From the NCBI RefSeq assembly GCF_003019675.1, contig NZ_CP028105.1, forward strand, positions 1,380,282-1,444,281: a DNA stretch of 64,000 bases. Direction: 5' to 3'. The stretch is from Fusobacterium ulcerans (GTDB taxonomy: Bacteria; Fusobacteriota; Fusobacteriia; Fusobacteriales; Fusobacteriaceae). Of this stretch, positions 47,006-56,404 are shown one piece after another (the stretch's first letter is position 1; each line of letters starts with the position of its first letter). The position numbers and the translations under genes are program-made. The notes beneath the pieces are model-generated. The model had not been told where the DNA came from. It saw only the letters and a list, made by a program, of their open reading frames with translations, and did no database searches.

Positions 47006-48301
47006 ATGGACAGTAAAGTGATTAAGAAAGGAATTATTGTAGGGTTTGCTCTTTTTTCAACTTTTTTCGGAGCAGGGAATCTAATATTTCCTCCTGGAAT
47101 AGGAGCAGCAAGTGGAACACAATGGGTAGCAGGAGCTTTGGGGTTATTTTGTTCAGGAATACTGCTTCCAGTAATTGCTGTAATTGCAGTAAATAACTCA
47201 GGGGGAGATGTTAAAAATATTTTGAATCCCGTTACCCCTTGGTTTTATAACTTTTTTTATCTGATAATGGTATTGATACTAGCTACTACTTCAACTATGC
47301 CTAAATTAGCAGCTACAACACATGAAATGGGAGTTCGTGCCCTGACAGATAAAGTTCCAATGCCAGTAACAATACTAATATTCTTTCTGATTATATTTTT
47401 TATATCAAAAGATGCTAGTTCAGTAGTAGATAAAATTGGGAAATATCTTACGCCAGTACTTTTAGTTGCATTGTTAATAATAGTTGCAGCAGCAGTGATT
47501 ACTCCAATAGGAGCACCAGTTCCTACAGGAATAGAAAAACCATTTGTTGGAGCTCTCATAACAGGATACAATACTGGAGATCTGACTTTAGGCTTGATGT
47601 GTGCCTCACTGTTTTTTAATGCCTTGAGAGATGGAGAGATAAAGAAAAGTCAGATAAATGCAGGAATATATATTACAGCTTTAGTAGCTATAATAGGTCT
47701 TACAATTATCTATGTGGGGTTGTTGTATTTAGGAGCAACAGGGAATGAATATGTAACAACAGATATGTCTATGGCAACAATGTTGATAATATTAGTAGAA
47801 CAGCTTCTTGGAAAAATTGGTTCAGGAGTTCTGGCAATTATTGTTATGCTTGCATGTATTACTACTGGAGTAGGAATAGCAACTATTGGTGCAGAATTTG
47901 TAGAGGAATTTACAAAGGGAAGAATAAAATATACAACATGGCTGATAGTTGTATGCATATTAGGAGGGTGCCTGGGGATTCTTGGAGTTAATAGAATAGT
48001 TGGGTATGCATCATTTATGTTTGCAGTAATTTATCCAATATGTATAGTGCTGACTTTCTTAGGGCTGATAAAGAAATTTCTTCTAAATGATGGTCCTTTT
48101 AAAGGTGGAGTTTTAATGGCTTTTCTCTTTAGTTTAATGGAGACTTTAGTGAATGCAGGGTTAAATATTTCTATATTTAAAATAATTTTAAGTAAAATGC
48201 CTTTAGCTGAATATGGCTTTTCATGGCTAGTTCCATCAATAGTAGGAATGATAATAGGAGCTTTTATAATAAAGACAAAAGTTCCAGACGTAATTGAATA
48301 A
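47006..48301 (+). CDS. brnQ: Branched-chain amino acid carrier (BrnQ, LIVCS family)
   Basis: A 431-residue inner-membrane carrier with about 12 helices. FALFSTFFGAGNLIFPPGIGAASG is the LIVCS signature, and TSTMPKLAATTHEMG and GYNTGDLTLGLMCASLFFNALRD are further family segments. It imports leucine, isoleucine or valine with a cation. GAGGAG precedes the ATG. It is 36 bases after the amidohydrolase and shares its sigma-54 promoter. A terminator follows. Confidence 0.92.
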   Translation: MDSKVIKKGIIVGFALFSTFFGAGNLIFPPGIGAASGTQWVAGALGLFCSGILLPVIAVIAVNNSGGDVKNILNPVTPWFYNFFYLIMVLILATTSTMPKLAATTHEMGVRALTDKVPMPVTILIFFLIIFFISKDASSVVDKIGKYLTPVLLVALLIIVAAAVITPIGAPVPTGIEKPFVGALITGYNTGDLTLGLMCASLFFNALRDGEIKKSQINAGIYITALVAIIGLTIIYVGLLYLGATGNEYVTTDMSMATMLIILVEQLLGKIGSGVLAIIVMLACITTGVGIATIGAEFVEEFTKGRIKYTTWLIVVCILGGCLGILGVNRIVGYASFMFAVIYPICIVLTFLGLIKKFLLNDGPFKGGVLMAFLFSLMETLVNAGLNISIFKIILSKMPLAEYGFSWLVPSIVGMIIGAFIIKTKVPDVIE

Positions 48302-48376
48302 AAAATGTAAGGGAAATTTAGATTATTCAAAAGTAATATTTTTAGTAAGATATAAATTAACTTCTAGTTAAAACAA

Positions 48377-48419
48377 AATGAGAATAGTAGAAGGGACAAT
48401 GACTTCACTATTCTCATTT
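48377..48419 (+). terminator. Terminator after brnQ
   Basis: AAATGAGAATAGT (48377-48389) pairs perfectly with ACTATTCTCATTT (48407-48419). The T run is short, and the element may also serve the convergent AraC gene. Confidence 0.75.
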
Positions 48420-48434
48420 CTTTATGCCATATAT

Positions 48435-49295
48435 CTATTTTCTCTCAACAGGTATCCATAGTTCACAAAATATATTTTCATTATTTTCATAATAATATTC
48501 TAAATCAGCCTGTTCAGTCATTTTGTAAGGAGAAGTGGGCAGGAATTCACTAAATATCCTTTCCCACATATCAGCTATACATTGGCCATCATTTCCAACG
48601 CACTTAAAAACAGCCCACATAGATGGTTTTACTGTCCATATTTCAAAATTTTCTACATTGTTGTGAATATCAGTGCTTTTTACTCCAATTCCATATTTAA
48701 AGCTATCAGATTCTTTAGATACAGGAAGGCATAAGCCATATATTCCACTATCAACAGAATTTTTTTTCAATGTTTCTATAGTTCCATTTTTAAAAGATTT
48801 AGTCCAGAAATCAGAAACTTCTCGATTCCCCTTTTCATTTATTATCTCATTCAGAAAACTTTTAGATGCAGTTAAAAATTTCATAGAACCTTTTTCTTCA
48901 ATTTTGTAATCCATAATTTTACCCCCTTCAACTTTTACTTTAATAGAAAAACGAGAGAATTTTTTTAGAGATGTTCCAGACTTCTTGGCATCACTTGGAT
49001 TAAATCCATGAAATCGGCTAAAAGCTTTTGAAAAACTTTCTGGAGTTTCATAGCCATATTTAAATGCAATATCTATGATTTTAGCATTGGACATAGAAAG
49101 TTCTTCTCCAGCCATAGACAATCTTCTCTTACGAATATATTCATTTGCTGTCATTCCTGCAAGTAGAGCAAAAGTCCTATGAAAATGAAAATTAGAAAAA
49201 CCAATTCGTTTTGCTACATCATTGTAATCAATTGATTCAAGAAGATTATCTTCTATATAATCAATAGCATTCTGCATATAAAATATCCAATCCAT
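48435..49295 (-). CDS. AraC-family regulator with GyrI-like effector domain
   Basis: A 286-residue regulator. Residues 1-110 contain two helix-turn-helix units of AraC type (DYNDVAKRIGFSNFHFHRTFALLAG and IIDIAFKYGYETPESFSKAFSRFHGFNPSDAKK). The C-terminal 155 residues match the GyrI-like/bacterial effector-binding fold (MDYKIEEKGSMKFLTASKSF...DLEYYYENNENIFCELWIPV), which binds hydrophobic or cationic small molecules, as in Rob or SoxS relatives. ATG 49295 follows GAGAGGTGGG; the longer frame adds residues without support. Targets are unknown. Confidence 0.88.
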   Translation of the reverse strand: MDWIFYMQNAIDYIEDNLLESIDYNDVAKRIGFSNFHFHRTFALLAGMTANEYIRKRRLSMAGEELSMSNAKIIDIAFKYGYETPESFSKAFSRFHGFNPSDAKKSGTSLKKFSRFSIKVKVEGGKIMDYKIEEKGSMKFLTASKSFLNEIINEKGNREVSDFWTKSFKNGTIETLKKNSVDSGIYGLCLPVSKESDSFKYGIGVKSTDIHNNVENFEIWTVKPSMWAVFKCVGNDGQCIADMWERIFSEFLPTSPYKMTEQADLEYYYENNENIFCELWIPVERK

Positions 49296-49385
49296 AACAT
49301 CCCACCTCTCAGTTAAAGTATATCTTAAAAGTAAAATAAATTCCTGTTCATTGTTGTTGTCATTTGTCAGGGTAAAAAAAGATAT

Positions 49386-49424
49386 AAAAAAAAGACATGC
49401 TTTTTTCAAGCTGTCTTTTTTTAT
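49386..49424 (-). terminator. Terminator after rpmB (minus strand)
   Basis: Read on the minus strand, AAAGACAGCTT pairs with AAGCATGTCTTT around an A-rich loop (one mismatch), followed by a T run. Confidence 0.7.
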
Positions 49425-49452
49425 TAAAGGTATCCCATTGTTAAGATTAAGA

Positions 49453-49710
49453 CTATTTGCTCAAGAATTTAGCAAGTCTAGCACTTAAAGTAGAAGCATT
49501 AGCTTTTAAAATATTCATAACTTCAACTTCACTGGCACCTCTTAAAGTTTTTAAAGTTCTTGAACAAACTTTAACTTTAACTGGAGATCCGTTTACAACG
49601 ATAGTAGTAACTTGTAAGTTTGGTTTCCATACTCTTCTAGTAAGTCTATGAGAGTGAGAAATTTGGTTACCACTGATAATTCCAGTTCCTGTGATTTCAC
49701 ATCTTTGCAT
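49453..49710 (-). CDS. rpmB: 50S ribosomal protein L28
   Basis: An 85-residue large-subunit protein. [21 protein letters not shown] is the L28 start, followed by [11 protein letters not shown] and [13 protein letters not shown] 49710 is correct because GAGGTG lies eight bases before; the longer frame adds 19 residues unlike L28. It is a single-gene unit with promoter at 49758-49786 and its own terminator. Only one short CxxC-like cysteine pattern is present, so no zinc ribbon is obvious. Confidence 0.96.
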   Translation of the reverse strand: MQRCEITGTGIISGNQISHSHRLTRRVWKPNLQVTTIVVNGSPVKVKVCSRTLKTLRGASEVEVMNILKANASTLSARLAKFLSK

Positions 49711-49757
49711 CTTTGTCACCTCTTTCCTGATTGCAATTGAACACACAATTGCAAATA

Positions 49758-49786
49758 ATTGTATCATTAAATAAAGAAAATATCAA
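49758..49786 (-). promoter_or_regulatory. Promoter of rpmB
   Basis: On the minus strand TTGATA (49786-49781), a 17-base spacer and TACAAT (49763-49758). Confidence 0.7.
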
Positions 49787-49813
49787 GTTTTTTTTAAATT
49801 TCTTCAACTTTCT

Positions 49814-49842
49814 TTAAGAAAAATAGAGATTTGTGATATAAT
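49814..49842 (+). promoter_or_regulatory. Promoter of the mutS2-holB gene run
   Basis: TTAAGA (49814-49819, 4 of 6), a 17-base spacer and perfect TATAAT (49837-49842), 35 bases before mutS2. It may drive the tightly packed run through holB. Confidence 0.6.
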
Positions 49843-49876
49843 AAAATGAACGTAAATATATAACAAGGTGGTAAAA

Positions 49877-52213
49877 ATGAATAGACATAGTTATACAGTT
49901 TTGGAATTTGATAAGCTAAGAGAAGAAATTTCAAATTATAGTGCTATAGAAGAGAACCATTATAAAATATTGGGGCTTGAACCTTTCAAAGACTTCAGCT
50001 CTTTAAATAGAGAACTTGATGTGTTGAGAGATTTTACAGATTTTTTGAAATTTGATGGGGGATTAGAAACTGCTGGAATGAAAGATATTTGCAAGCTGAC
50101 AAAGAAATCACAGCTGATAGGGACATATCTGGATGTAGAAGATTTGTGGGATATCAATCATAACCTAAGACTTTTCAGAGTATTTAAAAACAGATTGGAA
50201 GATTTAAATAAATACAAAGATTTAAGAGATAAATTTAATGATGTTCCTATTTTGAGAGGAATAGAAGATATTATAAACAAGGCTATTGATAATAACAAAG
50301 AGATAAAAGATGATGCTTCTCTTGACTTGAGAGATATCAGAATACATAAGAAGACTCTCGCTATGAATATCAAGAGAAAATTTGATGAACTTTTTAATGA
50401 ACCTCAGTTTGCTAAAGTATTTCAGGAAAAGATAATTACTGAAAGAGATGGAAGAAGTGTAGTTCCTGTAAAAGCAGATTTCAAAGGGCAGATAAAAGGT
50501 ATCGAACATGACAGATCATCAAGTGGGCAGACAGTATTTATTGAGCCATTATCAATAGTTGCTTTGAATAATAAAAACAGAGAATTGGAGATAAAAGAAA
50601 AAGAAGAGATAAGAAAAATACTTCTTAGAATAACTGACTATATAAGAAACAGCAAAGATGATATAGACAGAGTTGGGGAAGCAGTTATCACACTGGACAT
50701 ACTTAATGCAAGAGCCATGTATGGGATAGAGAAAAAATGTGTAGTTCCTAATATCAATAATAGAGAGATACTGACACTGGTAGACGCGAGACATCCCTTT
50801 ATACCAGTTTCCTCAGTTGTTCCTCTTACATTTGAAATAGGAAAAGATTATAACACTCTCCTTATAACAGGGCCAAATACAGGAGGAAAGACTGTTGCAC
50901 TAAAAACAGCTGGGCTTCTTACATTGATGGCATTGAGCGGAATACCTATTCCTGCTCATGAACATTCAAGTATTGGATTTTTTACAGGAGTTTATGCTGA
51001 TATAGGAGATGAGCAAAGCATTGAACAGTCTCTGTCTTCATTCTCAGCTCACTTAAAAAATGTTCAGGAAATACTTGAAAATGTAACTAGAGCTTCTCTT
51101 GTATTATTAGATGAATTAGGATCAGGAACAGACCCTGCTGAAGGGTCAGCTTTTGCTATGGCAGTTATAGATTATCTGAAAGATAAAAAATGTAAATCAA
51201 TAATAACTACTCACTATAGTGAAGTAAAAGCTCATGGATATAATGAAGAGGGAATAGAAACAGCATCAATGGAATTTAATGTTGAAACTCTTTCTCCTAC
51301 TTACAGACTATTGATAGGGATACCTGGAGAAAGTAATGCTCTTACTATTGCCAGAAGACTTGGAGTATCTGAAGAGGTAATCAACAAGGCAAAGAGCTAC
51401 ATAAGTGATGACAATAAAAAAATAGAGAAAATGATAAGCAATATCAAGGATAAAGCAGATGAACTCGATATAATGAAAAGACAAGTAGAGTTCTTGAAAG
51501 AAGCTGCCCAAAGAGATAAAGAAGCCTTTGAGGAGAAACTTAGAGTTCTGGAAAAGGAAAAAAATGATATCTTGAAGGAAGCTTATGAAAAAGCAGACAG
51601 AATGATGAAAGAGATGCAGTCTAAGGCAGCAGCTCTAGTTGAGAAGATACAAAAAGAAGATAATAAAAAAGAAGATATTAAGAATGTTCAGAAAAGTCTA
51701 AATATGCTTAGATCGGCTTTACAGGATGATAAAACTAAAACTGTTGCAGAAAAACCAAAAGTTGCAAGAAAAGTTGATTTTAAAGTGGGAGAAAGATTGT
51801 TTGTAAACAGTCTTAACCAGTTTGCAAATGTATTAAAGATAAATCTTTCTAAAGAAACAGTACAGGTACAGGCAGGAATATTAAAGCTGGAAGTATCTTT
51901 AGACGATGTGAAAGTAGTTGAAGAGAAAAAACAGAAAGTATATAATTCATTCTCTCATAAGAAAACAGCTGTAAGAAGTGAAATAGATTTGAGAGGGAAA
52001 ATGGTGGATGAAGCAGTTTATGAACTGGAGACTTATCTGGACAGAGCTGTTATGAATTCATATAATGAAGTTTATGTGATACACGGAAAGGGTACTGGAG
52101 CACTTAGAGAGGGAATACTTAACTACCTGAAAAAATGTCCTTATGTAAAAGAATATAGAATAGGAGGACATGGAGAGGGAGGATTAGGATGTACAGTAGT
52201 GACTCTGAAATAA
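49877..52213 (+). CDS. mutS2: Endonuclease MutS2 / ribosome rescue factor
   Basis: A 778-residue protein. The N-terminal half is the MutS core and clamp without a mismatch-recognition domain. The ATPase has Walker A GPNTGGKT near residue 333 and Walker B LVLLDELGSGTDP. A long coiled coil (residues 510-620) precedes the Smr nuclease domain (from about 705) with EIDLRGKMVDEAVYELE and HGKGTGALREG. The family suppresses recombination and, in Bacillus, rescues collided ribosomes. ATG 49877 follows AAGGTGG; the GTG at 49868 overlaps that site. It overlaps ispD by 25 bases. Confidence 0.95.
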   Translation: MNRHSYTVLEFDKLREEISNYSAIEENHYKILGLEPFKDFSSLNRELDVLRDFTDFLKFDGGLETAGMKDICKLTKKSQLIGTYLDVEDLWDINHNLRLFRVFKNRLEDLNKYKDLRDKFNDVPILRGIEDIINKAIDNNKEIKDDASLDLRDIRIHKKTLAMNIKRKFDELFNEPQFAKVFQEKIITERDGRSVVPVKADFKGQIKGIEHDRSSSGQTVFIEPLSIVALNNKNRELEIKEKEEIRKILLRITDYIRNSKDDIDRVGEAVITLDILNARAMYGIEKKCVVPNINNREILTLVDARHPFIPVSSVVPLTFEIGKDYNTLLITGPNTGGKTVALKTAGLLTLMALSGIPIPAHEHSSIGFFTGVYADIGDEQSIEQSLSSFSAHLKNVQEILENVTRASLVLLDELGSGTDPAEGSAFAMAVIDYLKDKKCKSIITTHYSEVKAHGYNEEGIETASMEFNVETLSPTYRLLIGIPGESNALTIARRLGVSEEVINKAKSYISDDNKKIEKMISNIKDKADELDIMKRQVEFLKEAAQRDKEAFEEKLRVLEKEKNDILKEAYEKADRMMKEMQSKAAALVEKIQKEDNKKEDIKNVQKSLNMLRSALQDDKTKTVAEKPKVARKVDFKVGERLFVNSLNQFANVLKINLSKETVQVQAGILKLEVSLDDVKVVEEKKQKVYNSFSHKKTAVRSEIDLRGKMVDEAVYELETYLDRAVMNSYNEVYVIHGKGTGALREGILNYLKKCPYVKEYRIGGHGEGGLGCTVVTLK

Positions 52214-52890
52214 AAAAGAAGAAAATAACGCTAATATTGGCAGCAGCTGGAATAGGAAAAAGAATGGGGCTGGATTATCCAAAACAGTTCTTTGAGCATA
52301 ATGGGAAGCCTCTGTTTATTTTTCCCTTAGAGACAGCAGAAAATTCTTCTTTGATAGATGAAATAATTATTGTAACTAATGAAAATAATATTGACTTAGT
52401 GAAAAAACAATGTAATAAATATAATATAAAAAAAGTTAGGAAAATTCTTGCAGGAGGAAAAGAGAGACAAGACTCTATTTATAACGCTCTGAAAGAAGAT
52501 GAGGGGAGCACATACATACTAGTACAGGATGGAGTGAGACCTTTTATGAAGGAAAAATATATAAAAATGACTTGTGAAGCGCTGGATAATGATAAAACTC
52601 TTGCTGGAGCAGTGATAGGAGTACCTGTAAAGGATACTATAAAAGTAGTGGGAATAGATGGAGAAATACTTGCTACTCCAAACAGAGCAGGGCTTGTAGC
52701 TGTTCATACACCTCAGACATTCAGAGGAGATATATTAAAGGAAGCGTATAAAAAAGCAGAGGCAGAAAAATTTCTTGGAACAGATGATTCTTCTCTTGTA
52801 GAAAGAGCAGGAGAAAAGGTAAAAATAATTACAGGAGATTATGATAATATAAAGATAACTACATTAGAAGATTTGTTATCTCTTAAATAG
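52189..52890 (+). CDS. ispD: 2-C-methyl-D-erythritol 4-phosphate cytidylyltransferase
   Basis: A 233-residue enzyme of the non-mevalonate isoprenoid pathway, joining CTP and methylerythritol phosphate. The CTP-binding loop is LILAAAGIGKRMGLDYPKQF, with LAGGKERQDSIYNAL, VQDGVRPF, and TPNRAGLVAVHTPQTF following. ATG 52189 lies inside the end of mutS2 and has GGAGG six bases upstream, so the overlap is real. The nitrilase gene follows eight bases after its stop. Confidence 0.95.
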   Translation: MYSSDSEIKKKKITLILAAAGIGKRMGLDYPKQFFEHNGKPLFIFPLETAENSSLIDEIIIVTNENNIDLVKKQCNKYNIKKVRKILAGGKERQDSIYNALKEDEGSTYILVQDGVRPFMKEKYIKMTCEALDNDKTLAGAVIGVPVKDTIKVVGIDGEILATPNRAGLVAVHTPQTFRGDILKEAYKKAEAEKFLGTDDSSLVERAGEKVKIITGDYDNIKITTLEDLLSLK

Positions 52891-52898
52891 GGGGAGTT

Positions 52899-53729
52899 AT
52901 GAATATTCGTATAGAACAAATGAAGCCTGTATTAGGAAGTACAGAGCAGAACTTATTGAAAATGGTAGAGTCAATAGAAAAGGGAATAGAAGCTGGAGAT
53001 GATATCATAGTATTTCCTGAACTGGCATTAAATGGATATATGCTGGAAGATATAGTCTTTGAAACAGCTATGAGAGATGTTCCAGAAATACTGTTGGAGA
53101 AAAGTAAAGAGATAAGTATAATATTTGGTATGGCAGAGTTGGGAGAAGAGGAATATCCATATAATACAGCTTATTATCTGGAAGATGAAAAAGTTATACA
53201 CAAACATAGAAAAGTTTATCTTCCTGACTATGGTATGTTTTCTGAAGGAAGATATTTTGCAGCTGGAGAAAAAATAAGGGCATTTGATACAAAGTTTGGA
53301 AGAATGGGAATGCTTATATGCGAAGATGCATGGCATCAGTCAGCTCACTACATTCTTGCACAAGATGGAGCTAAGTATATATTCTCAATAGCTAATGCAC
53401 CAGCAAAGCTTGGAGTAAATAAAGCTTCTGTATCAGCTACATGGAAAGCTTTGTTAAAGAGCAGTTCCATATCTAATGGGGTATTTAATATAATGACAAA
53501 TAGAACAGGAGTAGAAGATGGGATAACATTCTTTGGAAATTCTGTTGTAATAGATCCTACTGGAGAGGTTGTAAAAGAAGCAGGGTATTTTAATGAGGAA
53601 ACTTTATGTTGCTGTATTAATCCATGCTGTATAAGGAGAGCAAGAACAAGTGCTCCAGTATTCAAAGCTGAAAAACTTGATCTGACTATTAGAGAGTTAA
53701 AAAGAATACAAAAAAATAGATTTGAGTAA
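52899..53729 (+). CDS. Carbon-nitrogen hydrolase (nitrilase superfamily)
   Basis: A 276-residue cytoplasmic amidase-type enzyme. The catalytic triad is visible: E41 in VFPELALNGY, K105 in HKHRKVYLPDYGMF and C141 in MLICEDAWHQSAH. The arrangement resembles NAD-synthetase-type glutaminase and omega-amidase-like members, and the exact amide substrate is unknown. A cysteine-rich segment LCCCINPCCIRRAR near residue 230 is unusual for the family. ATG behind GGGGGAG, in a run with ispD and the next unknown gene. Confidence 0.88.
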   Translation: MNIRIEQMKPVLGSTEQNLLKMVESIEKGIEAGDDIIVFPELALNGYMLEDIVFETAMRDVPEILLEKSKEISIIFGMAELGEEEYPYNTAYYLEDEKVIHKHRKVYLPDYGMFSEGRYFAAGEKIRAFDTKFGRMGMLICEDAWHQSAHYILAQDGAKYIFSIANAPAKLGVNKASVSATWKALLKSSSISNGVFNIMTNRTGVEDGITFFGNSVVIDPTGEVVKEAGYFNEETLCCCINPCCIRRARTSAPVFKAEKLDLTIRELKRIQKNRFE

Positions 53730-53741
53730 GGAGAAAAGCTT

Positions 53742-54986
53742 ATGAAAAAAAGATATATACTGCTTTTTGTTATAATTGTTTTTGTCGGTTTTCTAGCGGG
53801 ATATAGATTTGGATATAAAGTATCTCCAAGAGATTTTATAGGGGAAGATACAAAGATAATATATGCAAATGAAGGTATAGCAGATAAGGATTTTAAAGAG
53901 GTAATGCCTTTGATAAATGCAGCTGGAAAAGAAGCTGACTATAAGAAATTTGAAGAAACAAAAAAATATATTTCGAAAATATATGCTTTTTCTGATTCGG
54001 ATTTCTATAATAAGGATATAAAAAGTGCAGTAGTTGTAGATACAGGATACTGGTATTTCTTTATATTAAAAGACAGTGTAAAATACTTTGATAAAGATGG
54101 AGAATTTTACAGACTAAAAAGCAAATATATGGAAAAATATGGATTAAAAAGAGATATATACATGTGTTTCCATAGAGGTTTAATAATTTTTTCTGAAAAT
54201 AAATCAGTTTTGAAAAAAATAATTAACAAAAAAGGGACTTATAATGCTAAAATAGAAAATATAATAGATGAAACAAGAGATAATCTTCTAGGAACTCTTA
54301 TATATAATAATGTGAAAACTAAAGATCTTGGAATTGAAGCTGTATCTCTTACAGGAACTATAGATAAAGATGTAGTAAAATTACAGGGGAAAATTATTGG
54401 AGATAAGGATGTATTTGCTGCATTCAATGATCAGCCAGAAGAGAGAAAGCTATTGAAATACACTGGAAAAAATACTATATATCTTTCAATGAAGGATTTT
54501 TCAAAGCTGGAAAAACTTGTATTTAACTCATATACTCTTGGAAATAATAAAGATTTAATACTGGCTATGTGGCAGGGATTTATTGGAACAAAACCGTCAG
54601 ATCTTCTTAAAGAGATAGATGGAGAGATAATAGCTGACACTAATAATGCAACTATGATGATACCATTGAAAAATGCTGAAAAAGTAAAAAAAGCTTTAAG
54701 TATGTTCAAGACAGAAGATGGATATAGAATTTCAAACAGAGCAAGGTTGTTTTTTAAAGATGAAAATACACTTGTTTATGGAAAGGATAGTTTTGTAGAA
54801 AATCCTCATCCAGCAGTGTTGGTAAGAGGACAATTCCTATATGGGTCTCTGGATATTTACAGCAATTTTGGTATAGAGGAATTACAGGGAACAGATTTGA
54901 ATATAGCAGGAATTGGTAATGAAGTAACTTTTGAAGCAGAAATTAATTCTAAAAATATAGAAAGACTATTAAGGAGGGTAAAATGA
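53742..54986 (+). CDS. Membrane-anchored protein of unknown function
   Basis: I do not recognise a family. The 414-residue product has a basic N-terminus and one hydrophobic segment (residues 5-24, ILLFVIIVFVGFLAGYRFGY), with no lipobox, so it is probably anchored in the inner membrane with the rest in the periplasm. The body looks like a repeated alpha/beta fold with beta-rich stretches (AVVVDTGYWYFFILK, GLIIFSENKSVLKKII, KNTIYLSMKDFSKLEKLVF). It overlaps cysS by four bases and follows the nitrilase by 12, so it belongs to the same transcript. Its housekeeping neighbours give no functional hint. Confidence 0.8.
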   Translation: MKKRYILLFVIIVFVGFLAGYRFGYKVSPRDFIGEDTKIIYANEGIADKDFKEVMPLINAAGKEADYKKFEETKKYISKIYAFSDSDFYNKDIKSAVVVDTGYWYFFILKDSVKYFDKDGEFYRLKSKYMEKYGLKRDIYMCFHRGLIIFSENKSVLKKIINKKGTYNAKIENIIDETRDNLLGTLIYNNVKTKDLGIEAVSLTGTIDKDVVKLQGKIIGDKDVFAAFNDQPEERKLLKYTGKNTIYLSMKDFSKLEKLVFNSYTLGNNKDLILAMWQGFIGTKPSDLLKEIDGEIIADTNNATMMIPLKNAEKVKKALSMFKTEDGYRISNRARLFFKDENTLVYGKDSFVENPHPAVLVRGQFLYGSLDIYSNFGIEELQGTDLNIAGIGNEVTFEAEINSKNIERLLRRVK

Positions 54987-56404
54987 TAAAGATATATAAC
55001 ACGCTTAGTGGAAAAGTTGATGAATTCAAACCTGTAAGAGAAGGGGAAGTGTCAATGTATGTCTGCGGGCCTACAGTATATAACTATATTCATATTGGAA
55101 ATGCCAGACCAGCTATTTTCTTTGATACAGTAAGAAGATATTTTGAATATAGAGGATACAAAGTAAAGTATGTACAAAACTTTACTGACGTAGATGATAA
55201 AATGATAAGAAGAGCTAATGAAGAGGGAGTTTCTCTTAAAGATATAGCTGAAAAATATATAAAAGCATATTTTGAGGATACTTCAAAAGTAAACCTTAAA
55301 GAAGCTGGAATGATAAGACCTAAAGCGACTGAACATATTGGAGATATGATAGAAATAATCCAAAACCTTATAGAAAAAGGATATGCTTATGAAGCAGAGG
55401 GAGATGTATACTTCAATGTAGAGAAATACAAAGATGGATATGGAGCTCTTTCTAAACAAAATGTAGATGATCTTAAAAGCGGTGCAAGAATAGAAGTTGC
55501 AGATATAAAAAAATCACCTGTGGATTTTGCTCTTTGGAAAGCTGCAAAAGAGGGAGAGCCAAGTTGGGAATCGCCTTGGGGAAAAGGGAGACCAGGATGG
55601 CATATAGAATGTTCAGCAATGTCTCATAGATATTTAGGAGACACTTTTGATATACATGGTGGAGGACAGGATTTAATATTCCCACATCATGAAAATGAAA
55701 TAGCACAATCTAAATGTTCTTGTGGAGGAGAATTTGCAAGATACTGGATGCACAATGGATACATCAATATCAATGGAGAAAAAATGTCTAAGTCAGGAAC
55801 ATTTATGCTTCTTAGACAAGTATTGGATCAATTTGAAGGAAGAGTAATAAGATTATTCATACTTGGAGCTCATTACAGAAAACCTATGGATTTCTCTAAC
55901 TATGAATTAAATCAAGCTAAGTCATCACTGGAAAGAATAGAAAATGCTTTATTAAGAGCTAAAGATGCACTGGCAGCAGATACAAAAGAGGATGGAGCAG
56001 ACTGCGCTGAGCTGGCAGAAGTACTAAAATCTTCAAGTGAAAAATTTGTAACTGCTATGGATGATGACTTTAATACTGCACAAGGGCTTGGAGCTATATT
56101 TGAACTTATTAAAGAATTAAACAAAGCTCTTGAGGAAGATAAACTAAGTGCAAAAGGAAAAGAAACTGTAAAAGAAACTGTGGACTATGTAGTTAATATA
56201 ATGCAGGAAGTTTTAGGAGTTATACTTAAACTTGATAATGAAGTTGGAAATCTAACTTCAGAGCTTGTTGAATTTATTCTTGAATTAAGAAGAGAAGCAA
56301 GAGCTGACAAGAACTGGGCTATGTCTGACAAAATCAGAGACAGATTGGCAGAGATAGGTATAAAAATCAAGGATGGAAAGGATACAACTACATGGAGCAT
56401 GTAG
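54983..56404 (+). CDS. cysS: Cysteinyl-tRNA synthetase
   Basis: A 473-residue class I synthetase. The zinc-bound start MYVCGPTVYNYIHIGNARP contains the HIGH-like HIGN. Further zinc ligands appear in WHIECSAMSHRYLG and DLIFPHHENEIAQSKCSCGG, and GEKMSKSG is the KMSKS loop. The C-terminal DALR region is helical. It overlaps the upstream gene by four bases and mrnC by 13, the common cysS-mrnC order of Gram-positive-like genomes. Length is normal. Confidence 0.97.
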   Translation: MIKIYNTLSGKVDEFKPVREGEVSMYVCGPTVYNYIHIGNARPAIFFDTVRRYFEYRGYKVKYVQNFTDVDDKMIRRANEEGVSLKDIAEKYIKAYFEDTSKVNLKEAGMIRPKATEHIGDMIEIIQNLIEKGYAYEAEGDVYFNVEKYKDGYGALSKQNVDDLKSGARIEVADIKKSPVDFALWKAAKEGEPSWESPWGKGRPGWHIECSAMSHRYLGDTFDIHGGGQDLIFPHHENEIAQSKCSCGGEFARYWMHNGYININGEKMSKSGTFMLLRQVLDQFEGRVIRLFILGAHYRKPMDFSNYELNQAKSSLERIENALLRAKDALAADTKEDGADCAELAEVLKSSSEKFVTAMDDDFNTAQGLGAIFELIKELNKALEEDKLSAKGKETVKETVDYVVNIMQEVLGVILKLDNEVGNLTSELVEFILELRREARADKNWAMSDKIRDRLAEIGIKIKDGKDTTTWSM

